NCBI RefSeq assembly: GCF_029852145.1
Contig: NC_079969.1
Span: forward strand, 7,378,001 to 7,442,000
Length of the DNA: 64,000 nucleotides
DNA from: Microplitis mediator
Taxonomy: Eukaryota > Arthropoda > Insecta > Hymenoptera > Braconidae
Reading direction: 5' to 3'
Shown here: positions 40,029 through 51,390 of the stretch, in pieces
Layout of the letters: each line of letters begins with the position of its first letter
How positions within the stretch are numbered: position 1 is the first letter of the stretch
Notes under the pieces: generated by a model
What the model was told of the DNA's origin: nothing
Seen by the model: the letters and a program-made list of their open reading frames with translations, nothing else
Database searches by the model: none
Program-made: the position numbers and the translations under genes

Positions 40029-41621
40029 ATGGAGTTCCGACTCGCGTCTATTTTTTTACTTGCGATAACAACTGGTAAGTAGTTCAATTTTATTTCATTT
40101 TTTTGAATTTAAAAATAAAGCCAATAAATTGCGATTTTAGAGTAATTCGATAAATTCAAATTATTCGTAATTATTTAATTATTAATTTAAAGAATTATAA
40201 TTATTCGATTTAATTCGATACAAATAATTCGTAATTTCGAAATATTCGCTTACCCCTATGTCTATATATATATACATATATATAAAGATTTAAGTTAGTT
40301 TCAATTCCAAAGAAGATATTTGAAAAAAGCAACTATATTATATCACTCAAAGTAATAGATTAAAAAATTATAAAAAGTTAATTAAATTTTAAAAATCATA
40401 AATATTTTTAAGTTAGTTTTTGAAATGCATCTGAAATAATTTGACACTGGGAATTCTTTTATTGTAAAGTGATAAGAATAAAAATCAAATTAACAAAATT
40501 TTCGAAAACTGAAATAAAAATTTCAAAATACTGCTCAATTATATTTACAAAAGTAATTTTGGAACGTTTAAAAAACATTTGAAAAATAAAAATTTGAGGG
40601 TACCCCGTTCTGCCCATTCTACCCCATTTTGCCTTACACTCCCCTATATATATTTAATGTTTCCCGAGCCTAAGGCAACTGCAGCAGACACTAGCATATT
40701 TAACGAATCAATTTCCCTATATATCAATAAATTTTTGTAAAAAAAATTTCTTACACTTCGCAAAACTTTACAACTTCAATTATTTAAGTTGTAAAATAAA
40801 TCAAATAATAAATTTAGTTTATTTAATAATTTCAAATAATATCAACAGGTGTACTGGCTTCAGATATAAAAATAAATGAAGCGCCTTATCAAGTCAGTAT
40901 TCAAATCCACGGTATTCATTACTGCAGCGGTGCCATAATTAGTGATTATTGGGTAATTACATCAGGGCAGTGTGTAAAAAATATTGTTTTAAATTTTCCA
41001 TACTCAACAGTACATGCCGGGGCTACAAGTACTCAGCGCAATGGTTCTGTTCACAGAATTGCTACTTATAAATTGCATAGCTCATTCCAACTTACTAACT
41101 CAAACATACCAATGAATGATATTGGGCTTATTCAACTTCTCGATTATTTCGATTTTGACAGTACACGTCAGCCAATTAAATTAATTAACACTTACGATCC
41201 ACAAGTACATAAATTATATAATGTTACTGGTTGGGATATATATTATAATGACAATAATAGTGATACTGATTTACCTCTTGATTTGAAAAAGCAAAAGTGG
41301 CTACAAATTGATTATTCCAAATGCAGTAAATATTATTTTTTTTGGAACACAATTGATTCTGACTTTATCTGCGCGGTCAATGAAGGGGATATCGGAAATC
41401 CGTGCGCTATTGGTGACCTTGGTGACCCACTGGTTATTGATGGATATCTTGTAGGTGTTAAATCATGGAAAATGAATTGTGATCTATATACACATTCACC
41501 GACTCTATTTACTAATGTCCGTAATTATCATGATTGGATTATATCAGAAATGGAGTACCACCATAATATATTAGAGGTAGCAAATGAGTATAGCACTATA
41601 GAATCTATAAATGATATGTAA
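40029..41621 (+). CDS. Gene 2: secreted serine protease homologue, duplicate of gene 1
   Basis: Exons 40029-40074 and 40849-41621 (phase 1, GTAAG donor, CAACAG acceptor) give 272 aa. The signal peptide (1-20) is identical to that of gene 1. Key blocks are HYCSGAIIS, TSGQC (Gln56 in place of His), MNDIGLI (Asp106 kept), VTGWD, NPCAIGDLGDP (Leu206 in place of Ser) and DWI. As in gene 1 there is one extra residue between the C191 position and the GDLG block. The mature protein has six cysteines, the three standard pairs. The C-terminal tail (after SEMEYHHN) is unrelated in sequence to that of gene 1 and eight residues longer overall. It is probably a secreted pseudoenzyme. The function is not readable from the sequence. 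Confidence 0.92.
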
Positions 41622-41624
41622 ACA

Positions 41625-41690
41625 TATATATATATATATATATACATATATATTTATATATATTAATATTGTTATTATACATATATATAT
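41625..41690. repeat. (TA)n simple repeat and AATAAA signal downstream
   Basis: A long ATATAT run with interspersed C and TT begins right after the stop codon of gene 2. A polyadenylation-type AATAAA follows at 41702. Confidence 0.7.
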
Positions 41691-41724
41691 TGAATTGGTT
41701 AAATAAATTTATTAATACCCAATT

Positions 41725-43020
41725 TTAAAAATTTTTCTCCTTTCATGTCTATCACTGTTAAAAATAATTTTAAAATTACAATACAAAAGGAATTGAATTT
41801 TAATAACTAGATATTTGAATTGTATTTTCAATAAAAAAAGCTTTAAATTTAATAACCGTACTTGAAATTTGTACTTGTTTTTTAAATTTTCAAACCAAGT
41901 ATTGAAAATTCTAAGACATATTGAATTTTAATAATTCCATATGAAATTTCATATTACTTATTTGAAAATTCAAATGCTTGTATATGAAATTTCTACGCGT
42001 GACGTGTTGCGCGTTCAGTAATCAAAGATTGTGTAGTAAAATATATATCTGTGTGAGTAATGTGAGCGGTGTACATCAGACTTTATTATTGTTAAGTTTT
42101 TATTTCCTCAATAATATAAAGTAAATAAAACTTGTGACTGAACTGAACATCATTGACAGTATGATAAATGATAAAATGATACAGTAATAAATGTGATATA
42201 CACTGTTAAAATAATTGTTTGAATGTTCAAAACATTGTATATAACGCAATAAACACATACAATTGTGTTTGAAATTTCATTGTAACGATTGTATAGAATT
42301 TAAAATACACGCTTTTGAATTTTCAAATAGACGCTTCAGATTTTCAAATATATTTATTTAAAAATTAAACAGAAAGTATTTGAAAATTCAAAAAAAAGTA
42401 TTTGAATATTAAAAAACTTGTATTTGAATTCAAAAAGAAGTATTCGAAAATCCGAAGTGTTAATTTGAAAATTCAAAAACATGTTTTTAAATTCTATGTT
42501 GGGATTATGGATATGTGACGGTGTATTATTTATAATGATTTTCAGATTTTATTTATAGGAAGATTATCTTTATTGAAATAGAGTTTTCGGAAGTGTGTCT
42601 TAACACCAACAAGGATCGGAGAGAACTAACTGCTTACAACTATATTACTAGAGTTGTCCTTTTTACATCGTGTAACATTTAGTGTTTATGAAGTCTATAC
42701 AATACTCGAATTGTACCTAGTTTTTATGACTCGTGGTTCGAGTACTTTAAACAACCTTTCTCCGAAATAATAAAATAAAACATTTTTCAAGGGTATAAAT
42801 GTGTTCACCAAATGTTACTCAAAAAGGAAAACTTTTCTTTTTCAGAATAAAAACAAACTTAAAAATAAATAATATAATATAATAAAAGAGAATGATTTTT
42901 GTAGACGAACTCAATATTTCAACATTCTATATGAAATTAGTAATGAAATTTCAAGCACAAATGTATGTGTTTATTGGGTTATATACAATGTTTTGAAAAT
43001 TCAAACAATATTTTTAACAG
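41725..43020. mobile_element. Inverted-repeat element(s) rich in TTGAAAATTCAA palindromes
   Basis: An inverted pair of about 80 bp bounds 42203-43020: CTGTTAAAATAATTGTTTGA with ACATTGTATATAACGCAATA on the left, and the inverse TATTGGGTTATATACAATGT with CAAACAATATTTTTAACAG on the right. Between them, and also in the flank from 41755, the short palindrome TTGAAAATTCAA or its variant ATGAAATTTCAT recurs about a dozen times (for example 41905, 41941, 41961, 42315, 42380, 42457). A second CACTGTTAAAAATAATTTT at 41755 could be an outer end or a second copy. The core 42500-42900 has no gene. Confidence 0.7.
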
Positions 43021-43395
43021 TCTAATGAGGGCTAAAATAGACCACCAAAACTGTTCATTAAATATAATTTATTAAGAAAGTTAAAAATAATAAAATTACG
43101 TTTTAAAGTTATATCGCAGCAGACTTTTAAAATGACTTTTATATTATTAAAATACAATTGTTTTATTGTTATTTGCAAATATCACACGTGTAAAGAATAA
43201 AAAATATCAAATCCGAAATTTTTTGGAGGGCTCACTTTGTCCTTTCGATTTTTCAACTATAATGGACGCAGCATAACGAAGTGAAAATAAGTATCATGGG
43301 TCTAAAAAGAAGTAGACTCGTAAAAAAAAATTAATGATATTATAATTATTTTCCTTAAGGGGCCCACTCTGCCCCCCTCTCCTCTACTACCTGAG
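43021..43395 (-). mobile_element. GGGG-end element, inverted partial copy
   Basis: In reverse complement it starts GGGGGGCAGAGTGGGCCCC, then AATAATTATAATATCATTAA and TTATGCTGCGTCCATTATAG. These match the stretch after gene 5 (53029) and the outer element after gene 6 (59453). The other end, GAGGGCTAAAATAGACCACC with AAAACTG, matches the right part of that outer element at 60410-60470 in inverse. No coding capacity remains. Confidence 0.65.
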
Positions 43396-43861
43396 TTGGA
43401 GAAAACAAATTCGTCTTCAATAAAATCGAAGGTAAAAAATTTTTACTACAATTAATTAATTAAAATTTTTCATGAAAAATTTTAATTAAATAAAATTTTT
43501 TTTTTTTACTACTGAGACTTAAAAATTTAATTTAGTGCTTTAAGAAATAAGTGAAGTAAAAAATTTTTGATAAAAGAATAAATTCTCAGTAAAGTATTTT
43601 ATGTTTCCGCAATTTGTGGACGTAAAATTTAATTACTGGGCTTGAATTTTTAACATAAATATTAATAACTTCCTGGCAGAAATAAAAGATATCAGCTAAA
43701 GTACTTTGATGTCACTGTCATGTTAAATTATATCGACGTGATGTTAAATTTAATGGGGTGAAATGTCAAATTTAAATTTTAATGGCAATTAAATTGAATA
43801 GACTATTCATTTTTATTTAAGTATACATAAGTAAATAAAATCCAAGATTATCAAATTGGGG
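43396..43861. other. Upstream region of gene 3
   Basis: AT-rich, no gene. It has short repeated blocks of AAAATTTTT with TTAATTAAA and a GTCACTGTCATGTT/GACGTGATGTTAAATT pair near 43712-43745. The promoter of gene 3 follows. Confidence 0.4.
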
Positions 43862-43868
43862 TATAAAG
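43862..43868 (+). promoter_or_regulatory. TATA box of gene 3
   Basis: TATAAAG lies 62 bp before the start codon, at the same distance as in the sister genes. Confidence 0.65.
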
Positions 43869-43923
43869 AGGAGATGGTCTGTGAAAAAATGATCATAAGT
43901 CTTTGAGTAAAAGTAGCCTGAAG

Positions 43924-45355
43924 ATGCTGAAATTACTGATCGTCTTTACTCTTTACTTCTTCGCCATTACAAAAGGTAACTTGATTTATGTCACTAATTT
44001 TTAACTGTGCAGTCAATTTCAAAAACAAGACTCGTAAAAATGAGTTGCAAAATTGTAAAATTTTTTTTTTTTTTATTTTTTTACTGGAATCAATAGAGAA
44101 TTCTATGCTCTTTCAAATGAATACCCACAATCTACACTTATTTTTACTATCATTTATATGTATATACATATATTTCTACATATATATATATATATCTTTT
44201 AAAAGAATAAGAATAAGTATGCCGTGTTTGTACTCGTTCAAAAGGGCATGTAATTGTCTACTAATTTTCAAGACTAAAAAAAAAAATTTCCGAGAATTTT
44301 TTTTGAAAATTTTTTTTGGAATTTTTTTTTTTTATAAAAATTAATACCAAATTCCATGCTCTTTTAAATGAATACCAACAATCCATACTTATTTAACTCT
44401 TATATATATTTTTATTCACACGTGTGGATAAATATAGATGTATATATATTTTATTAAAATAAATATAAATATACCGTGTTTGTACTCATTTGAAAAAGCA
44501 TCAAATTCTTTATTAATTTTCATTATTAAAAAATATTTTTATCAATTTTTACTTAATTTCTCATAAAAAAAAAATTTATTTGCAGCCACACCGAGAGGTA
44601 TATCATCTTATGACCGGCACCGCAATCACAACATCGGTAACATTGAGGAAAAAAAAAATCTGACAATAAATGAAGCGTCGCATCATGTCAGTATTCAAAT
44701 TCACGGCGTCCATTACTGCAGCGGCGCAATAATAAGTTACCGCTGGATTGTCACCTCAGCTCAGTGCATTGTCAATTTCCGTTCATGTTACCCCTTGATA
44801 ACAATCCGCGCCGGTAGTGAAAATCGTTACAGCAACGGCTCTGTTCACGCAGTCGATAATTATATTGTGCACCCAGAATTCAAATGTAACGGTTGTAAAA
44901 TTCCAGTGAATGACATCGGGCTGATTAGTATTAAAGATACATTTACTTTTGACAACACGCGTCAGTTTATTAAGCTGCACAACAATAACCATCACAATGC
45001 AGTCGAAAATCAGAAAGTAAATGTCAGCGGATGGGATGACAATTTTGAAAAAATTGAATTATCTGCCCATTTGAAGATGAAAAGCTGGTCCACTATTACA
45101 ACAACCCAGTGCAAAAATTATTATTTTTTCGTCGATGAAGCTATCAATAATATGATTTGTGCGGTTAGTGATGATGAAAAAAATCCGTGTGTGGTTGGTG
45201 ACCTGGGTAACCCCATGGTTGTAAATGGACGTCTAGTGGGTGTTAAATCTTTTAGAATGGGTTGTTACAGTTTTCCTGGATCTCCCACCCTCTATACTTC
45301 TATTAATAGTTATAAGGATTGGATTAAAAGTAATACTGGTATTGATATTGACTGA
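43924..45355 (+). CDS. Gene 3: secreted serine protease homologue (Q-D-L triad)
   Basis: Exons 43924-43975 and 44586-45355 (GTAAC donor, TTTGCAG acceptor, phase 1) give 273 aa. The signal peptide is about 1-18 (FTLYFFAITKA). A 25-residue polar stretch (RGISSYDRHRN and on) precedes the fold core. That core has HHVSIQIHG, HYCSG, TSAQC (Gln77), VNDIGLI (Asp127), VSGWD, NPCVVGDLGNP (Leu224) and DWI. The catalytic His and Ser are lost just as in the neighbours and the Asp is kept. Three additional cysteines (SCYP and KCNGC) set it apart. Codons here are a little richer in G/C than in genes 4-6 (GCC, CGC, GTC), suggesting an older or differently constrained copy. It is most similar to the two broken relics. 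Confidence 0.92.
44090..44580 (+). repeat. Imperfect tandem duplication in the intron of gene 3
   Basis: The block AATTCTATGCTCTTTCAAAT, GAATACCCACAATCTACAC and later ATGCCGTGTTTGTACTCGTT (44100-44280) is repeated as AATTCCATGCTCTTTTAAAT, GAATACCAACAATCCATAC and ATACCGTGTTTGTACTCATT (44351-44520). Each copy is itself a loose palindrome around an (AT)n core. Confidence 0.75.
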
Positions 45356-45376
45356 ATTTTTTTTTTTTATTATACA

Positions 45377-45382
45377 AATAAA
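45377..45382 (+). terminator. Poly(A) signal of gene 3
   Basis: AATAAA lies 22 bp after the stop codon, the first such hexamer downstream. Confidence 0.6.
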
Positions 45383-45545
45383 TATATAAGCTAATTATTA
45401 CAAGTGAATTTTGGTATGTACGTATATCCAGTGGTGTATTAATAAAAATTTATCAATGGTGTAATTATTTAATTTATTAATTTAAGCATCTCAACATAAT
45501 CCAATATATTAATATATACCCTTATTATTAATTCCTTTCATCGTT

Positions 45546-46330
45546 AAGGGGGACCACTAGAGTGAAATTTTGAAAAAATCAATTTTTTATTCTTTGCATT
45601 TTTCCATAGTCTATATTTTTAAAAATAACATACAACAATTTCTAGCGCACATCTAAATAGTTTTTTTGAGTTACATCCATGTGAAGAGCAGCCGCTTATC
45701 GGCTCTCGAAAATACATTTTTCAAAATTGCTGCAGTTATAACTCGAAGGCAAATCATCCGATCAATTTGATTCGAATTGCTGCTTCTCATGAACCTCCAG
45801 TTTTCCGATCGAATCAAAAATGTTATTTCAGCAGAACAAAAATCATCAAATTTTCGCGCAAAATTTGAGATTTTATTTAAAAACTCCACCATTTTGTTAA
45901 ATTTCAATTTGATTTCTTAGCCCGAGGGTCATGGTACGGGAAATGCCTTCTAGTTTAATAAACTTTTTGGTTTTTTGATTTCATCCACTTTGAAGGTCGC
46001 TATCACTGCAGCAGTGGGGGGACATTTTTTTTTTTGAGCGTTGAGAGATTGTGAATAACTCGCTGAATTTTGAATTTTTATGGTCCAAAAATTTTCTCTT
46101 GTATTCATTATATATCCCCAAATATATCCTTAAAACATTAAAACATTACATAAAGTAGTTTTCTTTAAAAAGATTCTCAAAAATCATCTTTTTTGGGAAT
46201 CTTAATATAGTATATTGCGTGACAAGGGATGAATCAAGAGAGTTTCAGATTCAGACACTGGTAAAGTCTACTATCTGAGGGCTGCCATATCACCCGAAAT
46301 ATAATTGTAAAAGAACACCAATATCAAGAG
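45546..46330. other. Gene-free stretch, likely an old dispersed repeat
   Basis: Begins GGGGGACCACTAGAGTGAAA. It has locally higher G/C than the surroundings and phrases like CTCATGAACCTCCAG and ACTCGAAGGCAAATCATCC, with poly-A/T spacers. The minus-strand frame over 45671-45907 has no recognisable domain, no splice partner and no start context, so I treat the stretch as decayed repeat DNA. Boundaries are uncertain. Confidence 0.35.
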
Positions 46331-46364
46331 AACACAACCCGAGTCCAAAAACATTTATTTTTTC

Positions 46365-46560
46365 AACGGAGTGATTCCGGAATAGTGTGAACTTTATTTA
46401 AACCCCTATTCACTTTGATTCGGAATTTCAATATTAAAATAAACTCAATTAAGAGTAAATTTCACTCCAAGGGGATTAAAAAAACAGACAATTATCTGCT
46501 CTGTATTCATTCCGGATTTACTCCGCGTTCACTCCGCTAATTGTTTACGGTGCATAATAA
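46365..46560. mobile_element. Small element with ACTCCGGA-type inverted ends
   Basis: The left side is GGAGTGATTCCGGAATAGTG. The right side is TCCGGATTTACTCCGCGTTC then ACTCCGC. The interior has TTCACTCCAAGGGG. The same words form the outermost element in the intron of gene 6 (55631-58441), so the two belong to one family. Confidence 0.6.
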
Positions 46561-46627
46561 TTATAAATGTATATATACTTTAAATTTAGTCTTTCAACAT
46601 AATAAAAGATAAGTTTTTAATTTTTAA

Positions 46628-47286
46628 TTAAATATAAACCTAAAAAGAATTTATTATCATTAATAAATTGATGATTGTATTAAGATAAATACATTGTAAC
46701 TTAAAAAACATAAGTTTTGTAAGCACATACCCTAAAGTAGTAAAAGATAAGCGTACATCTACGATTATTTACGACAGTATGTGTAATCAAATTAAGACGA
46801 GTCGATTTACTGAAGAAAAGGTTACCCGGGTTATACGATTACGGACATAATTATTAACAAATTATGGTATCGAAACAACGTAAAAAATTGCATTTCATTG
46901 TTTTTGGCATGAAATTTTTATTTTCATTCCAAAAGACCCAATAATATTTTATCTAAAGGATACAGGATTTTTATATGGAAGTAAATATTTGCAATGCCGA
47001 TGGACTGTCTAAAGACTTAGACGATAAAGTTATTTAGAAAAGTACATTGGTATCAGTAATATATGAGTTTGATAAAATTTTATGAAGTAAAAAGTCATTA
47101 ATTTAAGACTAAATCTTGACAGTTATTAATATTTAGTATATATTTCTCAATATGAAGTTTAAAAAGTAACTCTTTATATAAATTAATAATATCAGTAAGC
47201 CTGTAGCAGATAACTGACGTCAATATAAAAATAAGATGTTCGATAAATAAAATAATCATAAGCTTTTTGACAAAAGCAGTGTAAAG
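46628..47286 (+). promoter_or_regulatory. Conserved upstream region and TATA box of gene 4
   Basis: About 660 bp upstream of gene 4 are closely repeated upstream of gene 6 (54830-55484): ATTAATAAATTGAT, ATACCCT(A/G)AAGTAG, AGACGAGTCGATT, GTTACCCGGGTTATAC and ATTAACAAATTATGGTAT. TATAAAAAT at 47224 is 63 bp before the ATG. The short words TAACTGACGTCAATATAAAA just before it occur in both. The shared region is partly duplication history and cannot all be called regulatory. Confidence 0.65.
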
Positions 47287-47777
47287 ATGTTTAAGTCAGT
47301 GATAATTTTTGTTTTCCTCATCATTTCAACAGGTAATTTTATTGCTATTATTTATTATTATGGAAAAGATCGGAACACGTCAGAATATCTAAGCGAGTTA
47401 TTTATTATTTATTTTAGCAGTAATTATAATTATTAAGAATTTATTTTGGGTAATTACGATAAATATGAATTTTCTGAAAACTTTACAATGAAAGAAAATG
47501 TTGAAATATCCAAAAGTGCACACCTCAATCGCTCATTTTAATTTTTTTTTATTATGAATTTTTATTCAACTTATAAATTATCAATTTGATTTTTAACTTC
47601 CCGCTAAGAAAATCGACGATTTTCGAAAAATTCGGAAGTTATTGGTTTCACCCCGATTTGCCAGAAATCGAAATTTCATCAGATGTCGACGTTCTGAGGT
47701 CGTAGGAAGCTATTCTGACTAATTTCGCGATGATATCCGAGTGTATGTATGTATGTATGTATGTATGTATGTATGTA

Positions 47778-47837
<60 letters not shown>

Positions 47838-49209
47838 TAGTTGATGGAGAGAAAGAATGAAATAAATAATAACAACAGTAAAAATAAAAATGTTAGCCAA
47901 ATTTTTCGTGAATGATCAGTTTTACGTTTTTAATTAATTGCAATTAAACTAAAAGGATTTAGATAATGATTTTCCATAAGGTTTTTGAGATAGAAAATAC
48001 AAAAATAAGAAAAAAAAAGTTAGCCCGATTAATTATATCTATCAAGAGTTATCGTGTTTACAAAGTTTCATACGTAACAATTGACAGCACTGGTTTCTTG
48101 AGTTAAAATAATTAATTATAAATTAATAAAATAACGATTCGAATTAACGTTATGTTCAAGTTGGTCATTGATAAATTCTCTGTATGCAAGTATACAATTC
48201 GACCTATTTTGGTGTAGTTAAAAGAGTGTTGAAATATTTTTGTGAGTAAAATAGTCGGAAAAAAACCGTTCATATAAAAATTTCGCGCTTAAGGTGTGCA
48301 AAATTTATATTGTAAAGAAATTTTTTCTATATCCTGTCGTGCTCTGGGCTTCCCCCTATTTATCAATTTCAATTTTTCCTTTCTAAAATTCTAACTTTAA
48401 TAAAAATTAATTATATTGTTACAGTTGTAATACCAACATCTTCAACGTGTACTCAGTACACTGATCGACTTTACGATACACACCAGCCATCAAATAGTAA
48501 TAATAATAATTTGGCACCTTATTTAGTTAGTATAAGATTAAATGATGTCCATATTTGCAGTGGTGCAATAATTACACCAGAGGACATTTTAACGTCAGGA
48601 CAGTGTGTCTATCCTATAGTAGATTCTAAAACTCATGAATTGGTTTCAATTCACCTTGGGAGTACAAATCGTTATAAAAACGGCTCAATATATTACATTT
48701 CATCTATTAAAGTGAAGGAATCATTTTCAGCGAAACGTGGTCAAGTGCCAATATTTGATATTGCAACAATTCGTCTTTCGGAACGTATTATTTTTCATGA
48801 GACTCGTAATCAAGCTTGCATAGGTGAAAGAAACACTGAAAAATCTACGATAATTAATCAGCAAGCGGTTGTCGCCGAGTGGATTGATAACAAATTCGAG
48901 ACATTGAATAATTTACAGTTAACTAATTGGACTATTATATCGGATGAAGAGTGTGATAATTATTATTCATTTATGGGTAAAGTGACAAATGATGCAAAGA
49001 TTTGTGCAGTCAATATGGATAGAGATGGTGATGTGAATATGTGTCCTGGTGATTTAGGAAATCCTTTGATTGTCGATGGTAAACTTGTAGGTTATAAAAT
49101 GTGGCGAATGGGTTGTAATTTTCCTGAAGCACCGGTTATTTTTCGATTAATTCTTCATACTTACTATTATGATTGGATGAAAAATAATATTCACGGGAAT
49201 TTATGCTAG
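47287..49209 (+). CDS. Gene 4: secreted serine protease homologue, second subgroup
   Basis: Exons 47287-47332 and 48425-49209 (GTAAT donor, TTACAG acceptor, phase 1) give 276 aa. The signal peptide MFKSVIIFVFLIIS opens the protein. The short N-terminal region STCTQYTDRLY and an Asn-rich linker (SNSNNNN) lead into APYLVSIRL, HICSG, TSGQC (Gln75), IFDIATIRL (Asp127), C168, C182 and C191 positions, MCPGDLGNP (Leu226) and DWM. The triad is Q-D-L. C24 and C in NQACIG are placed like the chymotrypsin Cys1-Cys122 pair. The very last residue is a Cys, making nine in total. Just before the dead active site is MDRDGDVN, a DxDGD acidic loop. The 1092-bp intron contains an 801-bp transposon that the paralogous intron of gene 6 lacks. 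Confidence 0.92.
47499..48299 (+). mobile_element. CACACCTCAATCGC element inside the intron of gene 4
   Basis: The left part is TTGAAATATCCAAAAGT and GCACACCTCAATCGC. The right end is CGCGCTTAAGGTGTGC. The intron of gene 6 reads ACTTTACAATAAAA then AAAATTTATATT with nothing between (58475-58505), so it is the empty site. AAAA on both sides here is a possible target duplication. A nested stretch 47594-47835 (CTTCCCGCTAAG repeat plus simple repeats) replaces part of the interior seen in the copy at 37042. Confidence 0.8.
47740..47835 (+). repeat. (GTAT)n then (GT)n microsatellite
   Basis: About ten GTAT units are followed by about 25 GT units, ending GTGTGTGAG. The minus-strand frames rich in His-Thr over this spot are by-products. 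Confidence 0.95.
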
Positions 49210-49239
49210 TTTAGCTATAATAACTATTTGAAGAGTAAC

Positions 49240-49245
49240 AATAAA
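49240..49245 (+). terminator. Poly(A) signal of gene 4
   Basis: AATAAA lies 31 bp after the stop, with a second AATAAA near 49248. The same hexamer follows gene 6 only after a large transposon insertion. Confidence 0.6.
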
Positions 49246-49735
49246 AAATAAATTTTTATAATCAAGAAAGAAATTTCATTCAATTTTATATTATATTTTA
49301 GATGTTAAGTACGATGTGCTGAATAAATTTTTAAACCTAAGTAATTATTGTACATTTTTTTTTATCGATATTAAAACAACTATAATCTATGTCGTCATTG
49401 TAAAACCAAGTGTGTTATAAGTGTATTATTTTAACACATATTAAATGTATTCCATGTTTAAGGCCGTAAGCAAAACTACAGTTTTTTGTAGTCACTTAAA
49501 ACACGTTTTACGGTGTGTTAAATATCTATAGATTGCTTATAATGTTTCAATGTTATTTGGGAAGTCTGTTAATATCGACTACACACTTGACTTTTGAATG
49601 ATTACAATTCTGAGAAGTTTCAATTCAAATGACTCTTTAGACTTATAATTACCCGTTAAATCGTCAAAAATTGATTTAAAATAATTGTTTCGTTAAAAAT
49701 TATTAGCCCACTTTACAATTTTTTAGTAAAACATT
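49246..49735. other. 3' flank of gene 4, paralogous to the flank of gene 6
   Basis: The string GAAAGAAATTTCATTCAATT through TAAATATCTATAGATTGCTT is repeated beyond gene 6 at 60645-60885 and 61686-61760, where an 800-bp element splits it. There is no gene. Confidence 0.75.
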
Positions 49736-49910
49736 ACACTGAAAAAAAAAATTTGCTATCATAACAAAAATCAAGACTACGCAGCTATTTGTTATGATAA
49801 CAAAACTATCTTGGTTAACGCAACGAAGTGACATTTGTTGTGGTAAGTAAAGTGAAGTTGCTGTTGTAACAAATGATATGTGTTGAGGAAAAATTTTTCG
49901 AACACGCATA

Positions 49911-50444
49911 GAATTCTGTGCTTTAATTAGGTGAACAATATCATTAAGAATTTATCACGAGTTTTTTATTTTTGACATAAATTGTGTTTGTAAATTATGG
50001 TTAAAATATTAAACGCTATTTATTTTGAAAATTATACCAATATGTCTAAGTATAGCTAAGGGCGCCTTGAAGAAGTGATTTTTTTGACTCAAGAGAATAT
50101 ATCAAGAAGCGATTATATCTTAGGTGAAGTAAAATTTTCCCGAGTCAAAATATTTTTCTTATCTTAGGAATTTCTTTCTGTTCTAAAACAACTCAGTTCT
50201 ATCTGAAAGATTTCTGGTTCCAGTAAACTTTTTTTTCCATCTAGTACATTGCTAAGGTTGATAGTCTGTATTGGACATAGTAGTGAACGTGATGCTTGGC
50301 CGAATTTGGACAGACAGTTATTTTCCAGATAACAATTGTGAACAAAGTTTTTTGAGTTACGTTCTTACTTATTTACTAATTCTTGCAAAATTAGTAATTC
50401 TTAATGATATTGTTCACCTAATTACAACACAAAATTCTATACGT
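49911..50444. repeat. Inverted repeat, about 45-bp arms
   Basis: CACGCATAGAATTCTGTG with TTAATTAGGTGAACAATATC and ATTAAGAATT (49911-49952) is inverted at 50394-50444 (AATTCTTAATGATATTGTTC, ACCTAATTA, AAAATTCTATACGT). The loop between has no gene. An outer CACTGAAAA at 49737 and TTTTCAGTG near 51063 may mark a larger element. That is weak. Confidence 0.65.
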
Positions 50445-50937
50445 ACACTGTTAAAAGTATTTATTTGAGCCAAATAAGGTTTATTAATAGTTAATAAATG
50501 ATTTATTAAATGAGATTTATTTGAGCCAAATAAGATATTTTTAAATAATAGTTAATGAATGGCTTATTTGAATAGAAATAAATGACACATGAAGTTAAGG
50601 TTATAACCTTGAATGGAATGAGTGTGATTAATCAATTGTTAGTAAAAATTTATTATAATATTTCATTTTTTTATATCTTTTGTATAATAATTTTTATCCT
50701 CAATAAACATTAATTGTGTGTATTATTTTCTTTAAAAAAATAAAATAAAACAGTCCTATAAATTATTTGTCATAACCTTACTTAATTAACTTCATGTGTC
50801 ATTTCTTTCTATTCAAATAAGCCATTTATTAACTATTAAGAAATGGCTTATTTGGCCCAAATAAATCTCATTCAATAAATCATTTATTAACTATTAATAA
50901 ATATTTATTTGGCTCAAATAAATACTTCTAACAGTGT
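50445..50937. mobile_element. Foldback element with TTATTTGAGCCAAATAA palindromes
   Basis: The left end ACACTGTTAAAAGTATTTAT and TTGAGCCAAATAA mirrors the right end TTATTTGGCTCAAATAAAT, ACTTCTAACAGTGT. The arms extend to about 150 bp on each side (CACATGAAGTTAAGGTTATA against CATAACCTTACTTAATTAAC, TTCATGTG). The palindrome TTATTTG(A/G)(G/C)CCAAATAA or its half recurs about five times. No transposase frame is present. Confidence 0.85.
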
Positions 50938-51326
50938 GTTGTCCGTCTCCAAAGTCTAAATTGATCCTCAAAAACCTCATTGAGAACTTTGAGGCTTAAA
51001 TCCGAATTTGTTTTTTAACTCGGGAAAGATAACACTTTGGATTCTGGAAGGGGAAAATACTTATTTTCAGTGAATATTAAAGTTTCATAGAATATATGCA
51101 TATGTGGGAATCCCATTATTTGTAAGAGAGTGCAAAATACAAAAAGTAGAGTGGGATTAACCTAAGAAAAAGTTATCCGAGTTAAGGTCATAGAGATAAC
51201 CATCGACACGCGTAACAAATCGTATTGCTTCTTAGCAGTTTATTTTTGTTTTCACTGCCGGATATCAATGAATATTTTATTTAAAGGAAGTCAGATAATC
51301 TGCAACAGATAATTAATGTGACGACA
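50938..51326. other. Upstream region of gene 5
   Basis: No gene. From about 51200 it resembles the upstream regions of genes 4 and 6 in short blocks only (AATATTTTATTTAAAGGA, TAACAGATAATT-like words). It is shorter and more diverged than those. Confidence 0.45.
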
Positions 51327-51335
51327 TATAAAAAG
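51327..51335 (+). promoter_or_regulatory. TATA box of gene 5
   Basis: TATAAAAAG lies 64 bp before the start codon. Confidence 0.7.
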
Positions 51336-51390
51336 AAAATTTTCAGCGAAAATACATAATCATAAGCTTTTTAATAGAAGCAACATAGAG

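Noticed and set aside
43988..44344. 118-codon frame on the + strand
   Set aside because: It lies wholly inside the intron of gene 3, is made of Phe/Ile/Lys from A/T runs, and overlaps a local tandem duplication.
47648..47900. Minus-strand frames rich in His-Thr
   Set aside because: They are the translation of the GT and GTAT microsatellite inside a transposon.
50271..50468. 65-codon frame before the foldback element
   Set aside because: It runs through the inverted-repeat arm and into the next element. No domain or gene structure.
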